Notes under the pieces: model-generated | Told to the model about the DNA's origin: nothing | Database searches by the model: none | Seen by the model: the letters and a program-made list of their open reading frames with translations, nothing else | Shown: one piece after another, positions 51,162 through 63,162 of the stretch | Layout of the letters: every line of letters begins with the position of its first letter | Position numbering within the stretch: the first letter of the stretch is position 1 | Source: Boletus sp. NGJ | Taxonomy: Eukaryota; Basidiomycota; Agaricomycetes; Boletales; Boletaceae | DNA: 64,000 bases | Assembly: GCA_019096195.1 (NCBI GenBank) | Contig: JAGTXK010000012.1 | Location: 1-64,000, forward strand | Direction of reading: 5' to 3' | Made by a program: the position numbers and the translations under genes

Positions 51162-52811
51162 TCAAATGAACAGAAACCGAGAATGCTCGAGAAGAACAGT
51201 CTTGAGCGCTGCCCGATACTCGATATTGCAGTCTATCAGCGGCAAGACGCCTCTCGTGTCGATCCGCCTGCAAGCTAGGTCCACACCGGATTCTACTCGC
51301 CCCTGAGCGATTCGCATAAAGATGCAAAAGTGACTCTTGCTCAGTAAAAGACAACCCATGCCGGGACTACCGGCGCCGGACGATCCGTCGAATTTAAAAT
51401 CTACCACGCCGACCGCATAATGGTGTTTCAGATCGAGTTCAGCTTGGGAATTACGTATAAATCGGCCTTTAATCATCAAGTTCCGTCTTAGGCTGGGATC
51501 CACCGGCCGAAGTACGTAGTGACGATCTAAAGGGATAACGTGCACTTGTATGACAAGTAGCTTGAGCTGGACGCCACGCTTTTGGATGGCGTAATCGTGG
51601 AAACAGTAAGGCCTGTCAACAACTGTTTGGTAGGATGCTGGTGAGGAAGGTAAGGCCAGGGAATGTCGGGAACATGGCCCAGCCCAAGCAAAGAAGCTTG
51701 GATCACCGGAGCGCTGTGCAATGGCTTCGAGTAGTCTCTGGAAAGCCGTTTCTCCCTCACCGTATGCAATTGGCATCATAATGTCAAAGATTCCAAGAAG
51801 GGAATAAGCGATGTCTTCGACACGAGTGGTTTTTCGTTTCGATGCCCATTTCATCTTCGTCGCCACCATGAGATGTGGTGACCTGGAATTGAAATTTTGA
51901 ATGTTGGTGGGATGAATGTGGGTGACTTTATTGATGGAGTAAAGCATAAAGTCGCTGAGTTTGTCGTTTGGATACGGAAAGTCATGGTCTCGCACATCCT
52001 CCGAGTCCGTCTTCGGACAGACGGGACGCCAGTCCTTGCCGTACATTCTGAGTCTTTGTGGCGCTAGAAGTTCCTGTAACGTCCACCCCCTCGTAAACCA
52101 GGGTTCCTGAGAGAAGTCCTTGATGGAGGAAGACTTGGCCAGATACACGATGCACACGAATGCATCCCTATACCACCGATACATCGACCGGATCGCCTCC
52201 TCGAGTTCAGAACTGCTCTCCTTGTTGATACAACACGTATCTGACCACACGTACTCGCAGCCATATTCTTCTGCCTTTTCGCAAAACCGCTGGAGTTTCT
52301 CATATCCCAAGCCCTCCGGAGTAGGCCGTCGGCCATGCACCTTGCTGGACATGTCCCTGAACTCTGGCTCTCCTTCACCCCAGCGATGTGAGAATATAGC
52401 GTATTTGAGGAGCCGCTTGATGTCGTCCTACTCACGACCTCGATCAGGATTCCGAGCGCGTCAATGCGAAACACATCAAATGACCTTGCAGTTTTTCCTC
52501 AACTGTATATCGCACTCCATCGTATGCCTCGTCTTCTTCAAGTCGATGGTTATAGTATCGACGAGAGGCCGGAAAATCTTCCAGAGCTCCCCTCGGCTGT
52601 AGAGTCTCATATCGCTGATACGGACGAGGTATTGCGGTAAGTCATTGTAGACACATTCGTCATAATATTCGAGGTGCAGTTCGCGCAGTGATCTGGATAA
52701 GTGATTATCGGTAACCTCTGATCCAGTGACTTCGGGATCGAAAGACGACTCCTCGGATAGGAAATGCGGCTGAGGTGATAATGACCGTCCGTTAAGCAGC
52801 CTGTGATTCAT
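51162..52811 (-). CDS. HET-domain protein (heterokaryon incompatibility type)
   Basis: HET domains trigger cell death after non-self fusion in filamentous fungi and occur as a large family of mostly uncharacterised genes. Exon 1 starts MNHRLLNGRSLSPQPHF and ends QLRKNCK. After an intron of about 60 nt (gtcattt..gtgagtag) the frame enters DDIKRLLKYAIFSHRWGEGE. The three usual HET blocks are present: YAIFSHRW, EYVWSDTCCINKESSSELEE with AIRSMYRWYRDAFVCIVYLA, and PWFTRGWTLQELLAP. Then come TRVEDIAYSLLGIFDIMMPI and AYGEGETAFQRLLEAI, typical for this subgroup. The C-terminal 150 residues are unique and carry no added NACHT, WD or ankyrin part. Its position 7 kb from an HNWD-like NLR fits a recognition locus. 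Confidence 0.9.
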
Positions 52812-53206
52812 ACTGGGTGCGTAGTAGTGATCTGCGCCAGGGCAGTCCTGATGGTGCCGCGTGATAACTTACAGCCATTTGGAGCTTGATCGCCTAGAGT
52901 ACCGGACCGTTTTTCCCGGACGGACGGGGAATTCTTGCGTGGCCATACTTACAGCGAACGACTTTTGTCAGAAAGTTACGTGGGTTGTTGAGGCGGAGCC
53001 AGGTCTGCCGCATCGGAAGCCTCAGTTTCAGCTATTTGTCTAAATAGTACACATAACATTTAAACGTGACCAGCAACGCACTTGGCTCAGTAGGCATGAT
53101 AGATCATCGCAGAGAAATTATGCGAGGCGGACCACGTACATTGGATGTCATGTTGGTCAAGCTACCCGTTGCAACTGATTATCAGCGCAACCGATTTACC
53201 ACACAC
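52812..53206. other. Intergenic stretch between HET and MET1 genes
   Basis: It is the 5' flank of the HET gene and 3' flank of MET1. No gene is recognisable. Confidence 0.5.
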
Positions 53207-55216
53207 TCAAAGATCTGCCCATCCCGCGTCCAACCCTTCCCAAACATCCCACTTCCGGCCACCAAGCCACCTTTCGATGCGCCGTCGATCGCGCCGCACT
53301 TGTTCTTCCTCATCCACCTCAACGTCCTCGAGTACTCCTTCCCCAGCATCCCCGCCCTCCCCGTCCTTCCGTCCGAACGCCAACACAGCCCACCCAATCA
53401 CTATCATCCCTGGCGGTCGTTGCTCCGCTACACTCGCCAACGCACTCTCCACATCCTCGAGCGTCGACACGAGTACCCTCTGATCTGGCATCGAACCGCG
53501 TTCAACGATCGCGATCGGGATACACGTAGGGTAACCAGGACCATCCCGTCGTCCTCCGTGCTCGGTCGCCACTAGCGCACGTACGACCTCACTGAGCCGC
53601 GCGATGCCCATGAGGACGAGTACGGTGCGTGCGCGGTCGTATCCTGGGAGAGAGACTGCCTTGCCTTGGCGGCCGACGCCGGTGCAGACGATAAAGGACT
53701 CGGCAACGCCGCGGTGCGTTACTGGGATTCCGGCGCATGCGGGTGCAGCGAGCGCGGAGGAGAGCCCTGGAAGAACGAGTGGGGCGTAGCCGTGTGCACG
53801 GAAGTAGGCAAGCTCCTCGCCAGCGCGGGCATACACTATCGGATCGCCTTGTTTCAGCTGGATTGTGCGTAGATAGTTACGTCAAATGAAAGCGAGTTGC
53901 GATTGAGAAAACGGGTATGTTAGCACAGGGGGCCGGGGGAATATCGCAGTGAGCGAAACACGAACCCTGACAACGGTTAGGCCACGGTTGGCGGCCTCTA
54001 CGGCCGCTTCCATCATTTCCATCTGTGCACCATCCGCGTTCCCGGGGAACTTGCGCGCAATACGCACCTCAACGCGCGACGGAATGAGCTCTAGGACAGG
54101 CGCTGGAACAAGTTTATCGGAGAGTACGATGTCTGCATGTTTCGTCAGTGCATTGTGGGTCGCGAGTGTGAGAAGAGCAGGGTGGCCCGGTCCAGATCCA
54201 ACGAGGAAGATGCGACCTTTGGTCTGTTTGGGAAGGGGCCGGGTAAGGTCCAGCCCGTGCTGTGATTTCTTCTCGTTGGTCGAGAGGGAAGGGATAATTC
54301 CTTCGTGTGCAACCTCTCCGTCCAGAATCTCATTCATCTCCTGTTCAGTCATAGCTGCAAGCCGCGAGACGGGCCAATACTCGCTAACTTGCACAACCCA
54401 TCTCATCTGTCGTCTAGCAGCCTCGATGTTGCTTTCCTCCGGGTTGGCGCTACCTGGCGCCTTAACGGGGACCGGGTGATTCGGAGTCGCCACGGTGCTG
54501 TCCTCGCCTTCTACGTCACCCGCTGGGGCTTCATTCTCCTTGGCTGGTTTCCTTGCCATCTTTCGGAGCTGTCCGACTTTGGTCACGGCGGTTCCGACGT
54601 CCTTGGATAATCCAGCAACAATTTCCCTGCGCACTCGCCCCGCAAGCCTACATCCTTCTCCATTCGTAGTTACGCCGATCTGTAGGGGGCTCTTGGACGA
54701 CGAAACGGGGTCTACGAAGCGATGACTTGCTGTAAAGGAAAAGTCACAGAGTTCTGACATGTCAGCGACGTTGATGGGAATACGGTGAGCGCGGCATAAC
54801 CTCGCGAGATGGGTTGCGCGGAGGCGAGCGATGGAGGGAAACTGCGAGGTTGAGGTGGTGTCGGTGACACATACCAGAGATATGGGGGTATCAGCAAGAT
54901 AGTGATTCAAGGCTGCTATCTCCCGGCTTATTTGTGGGGTGTCAATATCCTGAGAACTTGCAGAGGACTCGGGAACGGGGAGATTATCCCAGTCAATCAC
55001 CTCGAGTTGGCCATGCTCTACTCTCCACCTGAGCTCCTCGCAGACCGCCCCACGACCGCCGTTCACAAGGACTTTGACGACGGCATCTGCTTCAAGAGAG
55101 GCATAGGCTCTGCTCGTTGCTAGCGCGTCACCCCCGACAATGAGAACGGACTTGGTGTGCATCCTGAACGAGAGAAGGAGAGATGCCCCGCCTGTAGGTG
55201 GTGGAAATGGGTCCAT
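53207..55216 (-). CDS. met1: Uroporphyrinogen-III C-methyltransferase, siroheme synthesis
   Basis: It methylates uroporphyrinogen III with SAM to give precorrin-2 for the sulfite reductase cofactor siroheme. The N-terminal part (SVLIVGGDALATSRAYASL, CEELRWRVEHGQLEVIDWD, HRIPINVADMSELCDFSFTA, IGVTTNGEGCRLAGRVRREI) is a Met8/CysG-like NAD-binding fold. The C-terminal tetrapyrrole methylase has IFLVGSGPGHPALLTLATHN, ADIVLSDKLVPAPVLELIP, VVRLKQGDPIVYARAGEE over the single intron (donor gttcgt), and GIPVTHRGVAESFIVCTG. The end is acidic and followed by a basic stretch (RRDRRRIERWLGGRKW). The N-terminal domain may be structural only or may add the dehydrogenase step; this cannot be told from sequence by eye. 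It diverges from SRP14 with about 170 bp between starts. Confidence 0.92.
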
Positions 55217-55388
55217 GTCGGTTGTCGTCGTCGAAGCGTCTGGTCAAAAAAACCCATTTTTTTTCCTACTTCCCACCGGTTCCGCAAACGTCCTGAGCGT
55301 AACTATGAGCAATGAGTAAGATTACGTAAGCTGGATGAGGACCGGATGCTGACATCAACAAATACTGGCTTGGAGCTGCACCGAGTCC

Positions 55389-56157
55389 ATGCAGCTCGTC
55401 GATAACGCTACCGTAAGCGATTTTTAGAGTCTCCAAGATGCGATATTGACACAATATCGTTGCAGTTTCTTAAACAACTGACTGCGTTGTTTGAGTCAAC
55501 CAAAGATTCCAACAAGGGGACGATATGGCTGACACACAAACGATGTGCGACGATTTACTTTTCATTTATCCTCTCTTTCCAAAGGCTTATCGTTGCATAC
55601 ATAGTGACTCATGATGGCGAAGATGCCACGATGGACGATGCGAAACCAGATAGCAAGAAAGAGTACCCATGTCTAATCCGTCTTACGGACGGCAAAAACG
55701 CCAACTTTTCTACGCACGTAAGTCCCACCGGATCCTCATCACGCTCCAGCTCACCTTGATCTCCACCACCGTCTATTCCTTCTCGTCTCTCGTCTCTCCC
55801 TCTTTCCACGCCCCGGGATCTGTCATAATCACAATTACGATACAATCACGCGCCATGATCACTCAGGTCTCCCCCACCGATCTCCAAAAATTCCACACCG
55901 CCTATGGTAGTCTCCTCAAAGCGTCGTTCACGACGCTCCGCAAGCGGGACAAAAAACGCGAAAAACAACGTGCGGAACAACTAGCAAAAAGAAAGCAGCG
56001 CATGGCGGAACCTGTCGTCGTCGATGGGCCCAAGCGCGGGAACGGGCGGCGGAAGCGGCAGAGAAAGGTGAAGGCGGCGATAAGGCAGGAGCAGGCGAAG
56101 GAGCGGGCGACGAAACGCGAGGAGGAGAGAGCGAAGGCGCAGATATCGGTGTCGTGA
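55389..56157 (+). CDS. srp14: Signal recognition particle 14-kDa subunit
   Basis: SRP14 binds the Alu end of SRP RNA and helps pause translation. Exon 1 is only 24 nt (ATG to gtaagc: MQLVDNAT). Exon 2 starts after ttgcag with FLKQLTALFESTKDSNKGTI and WLTHKR. After an intron comes LTHDGEDATMDD and EYPCLIRLTDGKNANFSTH, then another intron and VSPTDLQKFHTAYGSLLKAS, where the last helix binds RNA. The C-terminus is a long Lys/Arg/Glu-rich tail ending AKAQISVS, longer than in animals but as in other fungi. The gene is about 150 codons over four exons. Confidence 0.9.
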
Positions 56158-56845
56158 TCAACGCTCGGGCATGGGATCACTTTCATCCTGCGGGCGGCCT
56201 TGCCAGTGTAAGATCGCGACGATGTACATATGGTTCGTCGTGATTCACAAAGGATATTCTGCCGACACAAGAATACTGCAAACCTTGGGTATGAAGAGTC
56301 TTTAAAGAGGCTTGATACACTCAGGAACATCACTAATACTCATGATACCAACTATATAGTCTTAGCGGATATGTAAACCTGATATTGGTAAGAAGAGGGC
56401 TCTCGCCAGAATGTGAGTGTGCGGGGGGCAACCGGTGTGTATTTTCTCGTTGAAGACCAGGTCCTGGCGAGATGTGTGATGCACTGGAATTTGAAAGGCA
56501 TCCTCGTACCGATACATCGACCGCATGGCCTCCTCCACGCTACTCTCCTTAGCCAGAAGATCTCGCTTGATAAGGTCGCCGATGCGAATGGGCTGCAGAG
56601 CTGTGCTGCGGGAGTCATTGTACGTGTTTACGACTGTCTTAGAAGAAATTGTGAAACAGATTAGTAAAGACCACTGTATGACGGAAACCGTACTGAAAGG
56701 TCGTGTGACAGGCGTGTGCGTGTGTGACCAATCACATGACCTGTGACAGTTCGCGTACTTTGCCACTTTGTTGTCAATTATCATCAGCGTCTTGTCATCT
56801 TTCACAGCTCTCAACAACGACAACGACGACGTTCTCGCGCCCGTG
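56158..56845. other. Intergenic stretch upstream of SMC4 containing a HET relic
   Basis: Apart from the HET-like fragment at about 56430-56570 I see no gene here. The last 200 bases should contain the SMC4 promoter. Confidence 0.5.
56430..56570 (-). pseudogene. Small HET-domain relic
   Basis: The minus strand reads KESSVEEAMRSMYRYEDAF, matching the second HET block of the gene at 51162-52811 (KESSSELEEAIRSMYRWYRDAF), then loses similarity. Neither the YAIFSHRW nor the WTLQELLAP block is present nearby, so this is a fragment without likely function. Confidence 0.7.
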
Positions 56846-59800
56846 ATGCCCCAACGATCTTCTCACACACGCGTTTCTGACGCGCAACCTACATCTGCAG
56901 GCTCGAGTTCAGTTCCCTCAGATGCCTCCACAGGCAAGCGGAAGCGTGGCCAGCCGGTCACAGAGGCCGAGATGGATGCCGAGCCAGGGACCATGATCCA
57001 GTCAACGTCAAGGTCCAAGCCTCCATCATCGTCCTCGCGTACACGTGCCAAGCCTGCTTCCACTGCATCAACATCTAGGGGACGCGCAAGTGTTGGCGCA
57101 GAGCGGACGAGAGGGAGTAGGGCCCCTCCGAAGACAAGAGGCGCAGGAAGGCTGAAGGAGGTCCCTGAGATAGAAGAGAGCTCAAAAGTGGATGCGGAAG
57201 GAGAGAATGAAGAGCAGGAACTGGACGACGATGTGGGCGAACATAGACCCGAGGGAGCTCCTGCTCGTAAGAAATCACGCAAGTCCGTCGAGGATGACGA
57301 AGAGCACCAGGGGGAAGAGGAGCCGGTACGACAGCCTCCAAGGAGGGGTAGATCTCGTCAGGTGGTCAACGAGGAGGACGACATAGACACCCCGCCTGCC
57401 TCCAAGACTCGACGCTCCTCAGCCAAGCCCCCATCTTCGAAAACGACGAAGACCACCCGCTCATCTCGCAGACCTTTAAGGGTTGAGAGCGATGTCGAGG
57501 AAGAGGGAGAACAAGGAGAACAAGAAAAGGAGGATAAAGAAGACGCGATCCCTATTTCTGACGACGAAGATGCCCTCCCAGTTCAGAGAGGCGGAAGTCG
57601 CAAACCAGCCTCTGGTAAACCCGCCTCCAAGCAGTCCCAGTCCAGCCGCAAATACTCTTCCAAGCCCTCCAAGAACGCCAAAACATCGGAACAAGTGGAA
57701 GAAGAAGACACTGTTTCTACGCCACGGCCGCCCAAGTCAGCCCCTGTCACATCCGAACAGCGAGCTACGGCAGACGAGGAAGAGGATGGCCTATATGGTT
57801 TTGATCAGGAGTACAAAGGTTCTCCAATCCGTACAAAACGACAAGATGCCAACAAGGGCAGCTCACTAAGTCAGGCGTCTCGGACTCCAAAACGTGCACC
57901 ATCAGTGGCGGAAGAAGAAGAGCAATCACTCCTGGAACCCAGAGTCCGGCCACTGACGCACTCACAACCGCCTCCGGTAGAGGAGGTCAAGGGGCCAAAG
58001 ACTCGATTGGTCATCCACAAAATGGTATTGGTTAACTTTAAGAGCTACGCGGGAAGCCAGGAGATCGGACCCTTTCACAAAGTGCGTGTGAGGGCATCCG
58101 ATTTGGGGCATTTGCACTGATCATCTCCATGGTCAGTCTTTCTCGTCAATAGTTGGTCCAAACGGCTCAGGCAAATCGAACACGATCGATGCCCTGTTGT
58201 TTGTGTTTGGATACCGTGCGTCAAAAATGCGTCAGGGCAAACTCTCAGAATTGATCCACAATTCGGCTCGGTACCCCGATCTCGACGAGTGTAGCGTCGA
58301 GGTGCACTTCCGAGAAATCATCGATTTGGTACGGACTGTTCTTCAGAATTCGTTCAGTATTCCTCAACCCCCGATAGCCTGGTCCCGACGCATACAACGT
58401 GGTACCAAACTCCCAACTAATTGTGGCGCGGATAGCATACAAGAATAACTCAAGCAAATATACGATCAATGGACGCGCCAGCAACTTCACGGAAGTGCAG
58501 GCGCTCCTCAAAGGGCGGGGAATTGATCTCGACCATAAACGGTTCCTCATCCTACAGGTAATCCCACCAGCGATCGTTTTTTGCTGTCTCCTGTTCGCAG
58601 CTGACCTCGCATATTAATAAACCAGGGCGAAGTCGAGTCGATCGCGCAGATGAAGCCTAAAGCTCAGAATGAGCACGAAGATGGGCTGCTTGAGTACCTC
58701 GAAGACATTATTGGTACCTCCTCGTACAAGACTCCGATTGAAGAGGCGCTCGCGCAGGTGGAGACACTCACCGACCAACGCAGCGAGAAGCTGAACCGGC
58801 TCCGCATCGTTGAGCGGGAAAAGAACGCGCTGGAGGCACAGAGGAAGGAGGCGCTGGATTACCTGAGGTTGTTCAACGACCACGTGAAAGCACAGAGTAG
58901 GCTTTGGCAATGGTACCTCTGGAAGTGTCTGGAGAATGAAAGCAGATATAATGTGCAGATTGTGAGTAGTTTTTGGTGTTTGTTCTGCGTCACCTGCAGC
59001 TGGCTGAGGATGCTCGTGTATAGACGAAATACCAGAAAGATTTGGACGCTGAGAGGGAGAGGAATCAGGACGACATTAGCCATTTAGAGATGTTAGAGAA
59101 GCACTTTAAGGAACGTGAGAAGGCATACGAGGTTCGCCGCTTGTCATTTGTGTCGGGTCCTATACTAACATCACCCATCTTGTCTTTCTCACTCAATTAG
59201 GAAGTAAAAGCTGCAGCTGAGGAGGCCGTCAAAGACCAAACTGCGCGCGAGAAGCAAGCTGTCGGACTTGAAGAACGGCGTAAGCATGCCAACACCAAGG
59301 CGAAGAAGCTGAAGAAGACGCTTCAGGAAGTACGTTCTTTTTATCACTGTTTGTGTATAATCCTCTCAGACGTTGTCTGATTCCCCCCTCAGGATGAACA
59401 AGCGAAAGCTGCGGCCGGGCGCACGATCCAAGAGAGCACTGCCAAGATCGACCGTAAACATGCGGAGATTGAGGATCACGAGGTAAACTTGAAGAAGGAA
59501 GAGGACGTTCTCGAAAGTATTCGAGATAGTTTGAAAGGTGCGTTATACATGCATGTCGTCTCCGTAACCTGACTGACGATCTCCACTTGTAACAGACAAG
59601 ACGCAGGTGTTCCACGATCAGATCGAGGCCAAGCAGAAAGAGCTACAACCGTGGACCACCAAGATCAATATAAAGCAAGCAGGGATCGGTGTAGCGACAA
59701 GCGAGAGGGACGCATTGGCGAAGAAGGCTTCTGGGCTCAAGGACGCGGTCAAGAATGCCCAGGACGACCTTGAGCAGCAGCAAGTAGCGCAACAGGCCAA

Positions 59801-62800
59801 GGTTTAGATGCATGTTCCGCTCGTAGATTCGGCTCATGTTTGACGCGGTACTTTGCTGCTGTAGCTCGATGAATTAAATGATTTGAAGGCGAAGAAGGCG
59901 ATCTTGCAGAAGGACCTGCAGGCTCACACGAAGAACTTCCATGTAAGTACTCTTTGCGCGAATTTAAAGGTCGCTCGTTACTCACGATCGTCCGCGTTCG
60001 TAGGACGCCCAGGCTCGTGTACAAGAGTTGCGGGGCAAGGCGTCATCTCTTCGACAGAGAACAGAGGAGGCGAAGGCGTCTCAAGCTGCCAGCACGTCGC
60101 AAAACAAGGTCCTGGATCACCTCACTCGTCTCAAGCAAACTGGGCGTATCGACGGTTTCCATGTGCGTGCTCCTCCGTATCTACTCTCCGAATACAAATC
60201 GCATATACTTCCTGCAGGGCCGCCTAGGCAGTCTCGGAACCATCCCCGACAAATATGACGTTGCCATCTCCACTGCCTGCGGTGCACTCCACAACATGGT
60301 CGTCGACACCGTCGCCCAAGGACAAGCCTGTATTAATTTCCTCCGCACGCAAAACGTCGGCCGTGCCTCCTTCATGGTCCTCGAGAAGCTTTCCACCGAC
60401 CGCATCAACCAACGAATTCAGACGCCGGAAAACGTCCCGCGCTTGTACGACCTCATCAAGCCCAAAGATCCCAAATTCCTACCTGCGTTTTATAAAGCCG
60501 TTGGGAACACGCTCGTCGCTAACGACCTCGAGCAGGCGAACCGGATCGCGTTTGGTAGTTCAACGCGGTGGCGTGTCGTCACGCTCGCTGGCCAGTTGAT
60601 CGATTCGTCTGGCACGATGTCTGGTGGTGGGAACCACGTCGCTCGTGGGGGGATGAGCTCCAAGCTCGCAGCGGATGCAGTGAGACCAGAGGTGTTGAGG
60701 CAGTACGAACAGGAGAGCGAAGAAGCGGCGAGGAACTTAGAAGAAGCGACGAGAGCACTCAGGGGAATGGAGGGCGAGAGTGAGCGATTGGCGCTGGCGG
60801 GACCCCAGTTGGAGATGGACATGGAGAAACTGACGATGGCGGTGAATAATGGTCGGAAGCGACTCGAAGAGGCGGAGAAGCGGGTGCGTGACCTCAAGTG
60901 CGTATCGTCACTCTTTTCATGGGCACGCGTTTTTCTTGTTCTCGCCGTCTTGATGGGTGGGGTGCTAATCGGTTTGGTCTATCAGGGCACAGTGCAAGCC
61001 TGACGCACGGGACATGGCTCGAATCGAGGTTCTGGAAGGGGAGATTGCAGCCATGACGGCGGAGCTAGAAGACCTCAAAGCGAAGTCGGGCAAGATCGAG
61101 GACGCGATCAAGGAACTCGAGAAGAAGATTCTCGAGATTGGCGGTTCGCGACTGCTTAAACAACGGTCGATGGTCGACGGTATCAAGCTGCACATCAACC
61201 TTGCCAACGACGAGATCACGAAAGCGGAGGTGGCAAAGGCAAAGGCGGAAAAGGACGTGGTCAAATACGCGTCTGCGATCGCTGGGAACGCTACTGCCGT
61301 GGCGGAGGCGGACGAGGAGATCAATCAGTTGCAGAAGCAGCTCGACGAAGTGAACAAGTATTTGGAGGAGCTCAAGGAGAAAGTGGAGGCTGCGCAGACG
61401 GCGGCGGAGAATTCAAAGGACGATTTGGACACACTCAAAACGCAGTTGGAGGCGAAGAATGAAGAGATACACGAGTTTAGGAAGAAGGAGGTGCGTAGGG
61501 TGGACGCCGACCGTGAGCGCAGCTGACTGGCTGGCTTTTTGACGCGCTGGCGTTAGATGGAGTTGACGCAAAAATTGAACGATATCAAGAAGGAGGCAGC
61601 AGCGAACGAGGACGCGTTGCAGCATTGGCAAACAGAGCATGACAAGCTGAGGCTGGAAGAGATCGAGTGAGTGTCATTCCATTGTGCATGACTCTCGCTG
61701 ATATATGAATGCAGTGATGACGATGAGGAGGAGGAGGAGCCGGAACCAGAGCCGGCGCCGGCGGATGGAGAGCCTTCAGAACCACAGGTCAAACAAGAAC
61801 CAGGAGAACCAGAGGTGCCGCCACCCAAGAAACCGTCAAAGTCACGTCACTCCTCGAACGAGCTGCACATGTACAGCGTCGACGAACTTGCTCAATTCCG
61901 AAAGCGCGATCTAGTAGCCGATTCCGAGTATCTCGACGGTAAGCTCGTGATCATCTACGCCACATCTCGACGTTGACCCCCACGTGATAGAAAAACTGAA
62001 CAGCGCCAAGCCTGATCTGTCTGTGCTCAAAGACTACAAGAAGCGCGAGGAAGAGTTCCTTCGTCGTGCCAAGGACCTCGATCAGATCACCGATGCGCGC
62101 GACGTGCAGAAACAGAAATATGACAACCTCAGAAAACAGCGTCTGGACGAGTTCATGGCGGGCTTCAGTCTGATTTCTTTGAAACTGAAGGAGATGTACC
62201 AGGTTCGTGTTCCGATTCCGCTCTCGAGAGGAAGCGTTTGTAACTCTCCGTTTCGGGGGATAGATGATCACTCTGGGAGGGAATGCAGAATTGGAGTTGG
62301 TTGACAGCATGGATCCATTCTCAGAGGGTATCATCTTTAGCGTGATGCCACCCAAGAAGAGCTGGAAAAACATCTCGAATCTATCGGGTGGCGAAAAGGT
62401 GCGTGGGGTCCTCGTCCGGTGCTACGAGAGGATAACGTGGATTGTGACCCGTAGACACTGAGTTCTCTAGCCCTCGTGTTTGCGCTTCACGTCTTCAAGG
62501 TAAGATCCACAGTCATGCAGGCTTTCGAGATTTCACTGGTTTTTGATCGCCCTTTCCTGTACAGCCTACACCTCTTTACTTTATGGACGAAATCGACGCT
62601 GCGCTCGATTTTCGGAACGTATCCATCGTTGCCAATTACATCAAAGATCGGACCAAGAATGCACAGTTCATCATCATCTCGTTGAGGTACGTTGGTTGTT
62701 CCTCTTTCTTTGCGTCCTTTGCCACATCTGAGCGCGGTATTATAGAAACGACATGTTTGAGCTGAGCCATCGACTGATTGGGATTTACAAAACTGCGAAT

Positions 62801-62937
62801 GCGACCCAAAGTACGCTCCCAATACATTTTTGTGTCCTCTGCATTTATACTGATTCCCCATGCCAGGTGTCGCGATCGATAATCACGTTCTCGTCCCGAG
62901 CAAGATTGTGACGTCTGTGACAACCTCTTCCACATGA
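56846..62937 (+). CDS. smc4: Condensin subunit SMC4
   Basis: SMC4 pairs with SMC2 to compact chromosomes by loop extrusion. The start gives MPQRSSHTRVSDAQ. About 390 residues of charged, Ser/Pro-rich sequence precede the core, which opens TRLVIHKMVLVNFKSYAGSQ. The head has Walker A VGPNGSGKSNTIDALLFVFG. The first coiled coil follows (EDIIGTSSYKTPIEEALAQV). The hinge reads GRLGSLGTIPDKYDVAISTA, AQGQACINFLRTQNVGRASF and GTMSGGGNHVARGGMSS. The second coil leads to the C-terminal head: MITLGGNAELELVDSMDPFS, NISNLSGGEKTLSSLALVF (signature) and PTPLYFMDEIDAALDFRNVS (Walker B), ending VPSKIVTSVTTSST. About fifteen introns are needed; all motifs are intact. An acidic insertion (DDDEEEEEPEPEPAPAD) lies in the second coil near 61715. 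Confidence 0.94.
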
Positions 62938-63162
62938 CACACGCCATTGTAGAGTGTGGGACGGTTCTATACTCTATTGCTCTGTTGTACGCGTGTGCAT
63001 TCGATGCCTCTCTTTCTTTTCCCTTCCTTTTTTGCTGTCTGTATTGCTAGATGGTTTGTATGGTGTGATATCGTTGTAATGATACCTGATCCTATATTTT
63101 TTCTGACAGAGCAATCTATATGTAGCCACCGCATGATAGAGCAAGACCTGACGACACTATTC

